DNA from: Actinoplanes liguriensis | GTDB lineage: Bacteria > Actinomycetota > Actinomycetes > Mycobacteriales > Micromonosporaceae | Assembly (NCBI GenBank): GCA_000715855.1 | Contig: KL571258.1 | Coordinates: 1 to 5,824 of the forward strand | Direction of reading: 5' to 3' | DNA: 5,824 bases | Part shown: piece after piece, positions 4,987-5,824 of the stretch | Layout: each line of letters starts with the position of its first letter | How positions within the stretch are numbered: the first letter of the stretch is position 1 | Translations under genes and position numbers: made by a program | The notes under the pieces: model-generated | Database searches by the model: none | What the model was told of the DNA's origin: nothing | The model's input: the letters and a program-made list of their open reading frames with translations, nothing else

Positions 4987-5824
4987 TCAGGTGCCGGTGC
5001 CGGTCGTCCCGCCCTGGGTGGCGGCCCCTTGGTTCTGGTCCGTGGTTCCGCCCTGCCCGGTGGTGCCCTGCTGTCCGGTGGTGCCCTGCTGTCCGGTGGT
5101 GCCCTGCTGGCCGTTGGTCCCGCTCTGCCCGGTGCTGCCGTCCTGTCCGGTGGTCCCGTCCTGCCCGTTCTGTCCCTGCTGGCCGAACTGGCCCTGTCCG
5201 CCGCCGCCGAAGCCGCCACCTCCGGGCATGCCGCCACCACCGGGGCCGCCCTGCTGGCTGACGCCGGCCGGGGTGGAGGAGTCCCCGCCGCCGATCGCGG
5301 ACATGACCCCGGCGGTGATGCCGGAGCTGGCGACGGCCGTGGCCAGCACCGCGGCGATCAGGATGGTTTTCGGGCTGCGGGACTTCTTGGCGTTCGGGCC
5401 GGGCGGTGTCCAGACGCCGGGCGGGGGACCACCGGCCGGGGGACCACCGGCGGGAGGACTTCCGGCCGGCTGTACGGGCACCGAGCTGAGCAGGGCGTCC
5501 CCCGGCTGTCCGGGGAACGCGCCGGCCGCCGCGACGGGGATCACCGGCCCGGGCCGTTCGGTGGCAGCACCGGGGAGGCTGCCGGCGGGCCGATCGGTGG
5601 CAGCGCCGGGAAGGCCGCCCGCGGGGGTGCCGGCGGGCTGGTCGGCAGCGCTGGGCAGGGCGCCCGCGGGTGTGCCGGCGACCTGGTCGGCAGCGGCGCT
5701 GGGCAGGGCGCCCGCGGGCTGGGGCGGCAGCGCGGTCGCCGTGGTCTCGGCCGGGATCGGGTGCGACCACTCCTGCGTGGTGGGGACCAGCTCGGTGGGC
5801 GGTTCGGGATCCTCGTGCTCGGCG
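4987..5824 (-). CDS. Single-pass membrane protein with collagen-like Gly-X-Y tail (partial, N-terminus beyond the window)
   Basis: I do not recognise a named family. The frame is open from the right window edge to TGA 4987-4989, giving at least 278 residues. An apparent GTG start at 5544 is only internal, since the frame continues upstream with the same codon bias. In order: an acidic start (EHEDPEPPTEL), Pro/Ala-rich repeats (36-91) and more PPAGG-type sequence. A basic stretch KKSRSPK (146-152) precedes a hydrophobic helix of about 25 residues (153-177, TILIAAVLATAVASSGITAG onward). Then come a Gly-rich linker and 17 consecutive Gly-X-Y triplets (211-261), ending in a Gly/Thr-rich C-terminus. 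By the positive-inside rule the N-terminus is cytoplasmic and the Gly-X-Y part external. The triplets have Thr and Gln but no Pro, so a stable collagen triple helix is not assured. The acidic Pro-rich opening suggests the true start is only a little to the right. Confidence 0.75.
   Translation of the reverse strand, partial: AEHEDPEPPTELVPTTQEWSHPIPAETTATALPPQPAGALPSAAADQVAGTPAGALPSAADQPAGTPAGGLPGAATDRPAGSLPGAATERPGPVIPVAAAGAFPGQPGDALLSSVPVQPAGSPPAGGPPAGGPPPGVWTPPGPNAKKSRSPKTILIAAVLATAVASSGITAGVMSAIGGGDSSTPAGVSQQGGPGGGGMPGGGGFGGGGQGQFGQQGQNGQDGTTGQDGSTGQSGTNGQQGTTGQQGTTGQQGTTGQGGTTDQNQGAATQGGTTGTGT
5041..5193 (-). repeat. Gly-X-Y repeat tract (17 triplets), including three 18-nt tandem copies at 5057-5110
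   Basis: The minus-strand protein reads an uninterrupted series of 17 G-x-x triplets, mostly GQQ, GTT, GQD and GQS. Within it, the + strand 18-nt unit CCGGTGGTGCCCTGCTGT is repeated at 5057-5074 and 5075-5092 exactly, and at 5093-5110 with one change, giving GTTGQQ units. The repeats are coding and in frame. Confidence 0.9.
5551..5718 (-). repeat. Degenerate 15-16-residue Pro/Ala/Gly repeats in the membrane protein
   Basis: The protein shows successive units PAGALPSAAADQVAGT, PAGALPSAADQPAGT, PAGGLPGAATDRPAGS and a shortened LPGAATERPG. They form the predicted cytoplasmic, probably disordered part. The DNA copies are recognisably related (the + strand GGGCAGGGCGCCCGCGGG occurs at 5653 and 5701), suggesting expansion by duplication. 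Confidence 0.75.

Noticed and set aside
3594..5240. 548-codon minus-strand ORF opposite the monooxygenase gene
   Set aside because: It crosses the intrinsic terminator and the opposite strand of a well-supported StyA-like gene. It shows no recognisable domain.
4965..5261. + strand frame with Trp/Cys-rich repeats over the Gly-X-Y tract
   Set aside because: It is the antisense reading of an 18-nt coding repeat and begins inside the terminator stem.
5542..5544. GTG at 5544 (minus) as the start of the membrane protein
   Set aside because: The same frame stays open with identical codon bias and continuing Pro/Ala repeats to the window edge, so this is an internal valine codon.
4859..5770. 303-codon alternative minus-strand frame over the collagen-like gene
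   Set aside because: It reads through the terminator hairpin and gives His/Arg-rich repeats. The chosen frame has a hydrophobic helix preceded by basic residues, better GC3 and a stop placed just before the terminator.

Overview
The window is very GC-rich, with strong G/C at third codon positions. It carries a complete 'conservon' (cvn) operon, a gene set characteristic of filamentous actinomycetes. Together with proline-rich low-complexity tails and GTG starts this points to an actinobacterium. Micromonosporaceae (Actinoplanes-like) or a Streptomyces relative are the likeliest, but the genus is an inference.

Layout. Positions 1-277 hold no gene I can assign with confidence; a possible C-terminal tail enters from the left and ends at 185. 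Positions 278-769 (+) encode a small GNAT-type acetyltransferase. Positions 770-1007 are an intergenic control region with three inverted repeats. Positions 1008-4862 (+) form one tightly packed operon. In order it encodes a CvnA-like GHKL ATPase/histidine-kinase-like protein, a CvnB Roadblock/LC7 protein, a CvnC DUF742 protein, a CvnD Ras/MglA-like GTPase, and a flavoprotein monooxygenase of the styrene/indole monooxygenase (StyA) type. cvnA/cvnB overlap by 8 nt and cvnC/cvnD by 26 nt; the other gaps are 13 and 18 nt. A perfect 16-bp hairpin at 4942-4978, A-rich on one side and T-rich on the other, closes the operon. It also serves the convergent minus-strand gene at 4987-5824, which runs off the right edge. 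That gene encodes a single-pass membrane protein with a Pro/Ala-rich cytoplasmic part and a Gly-X-Y (collagen-like) outer tail.

How the genes may work together. In studied conservons CvnA-D are thought to form a membrane-associated complex resembling a eukaryotic G-protein-coupled system, and oxygenase genes (often P450s) sit next to it. Here a StyA-like FAD monooxygenase takes that place and no flavin reductase is visible. This CvnA has no membrane segment or sensor domain, so the complex is probably cytosolic or recruited by something else. The CvnD has an unusual 50-residue N-terminal extension made partly of 18-nt tandem repeats, and a His where the base-reading Asp of the G4 motif is expected.
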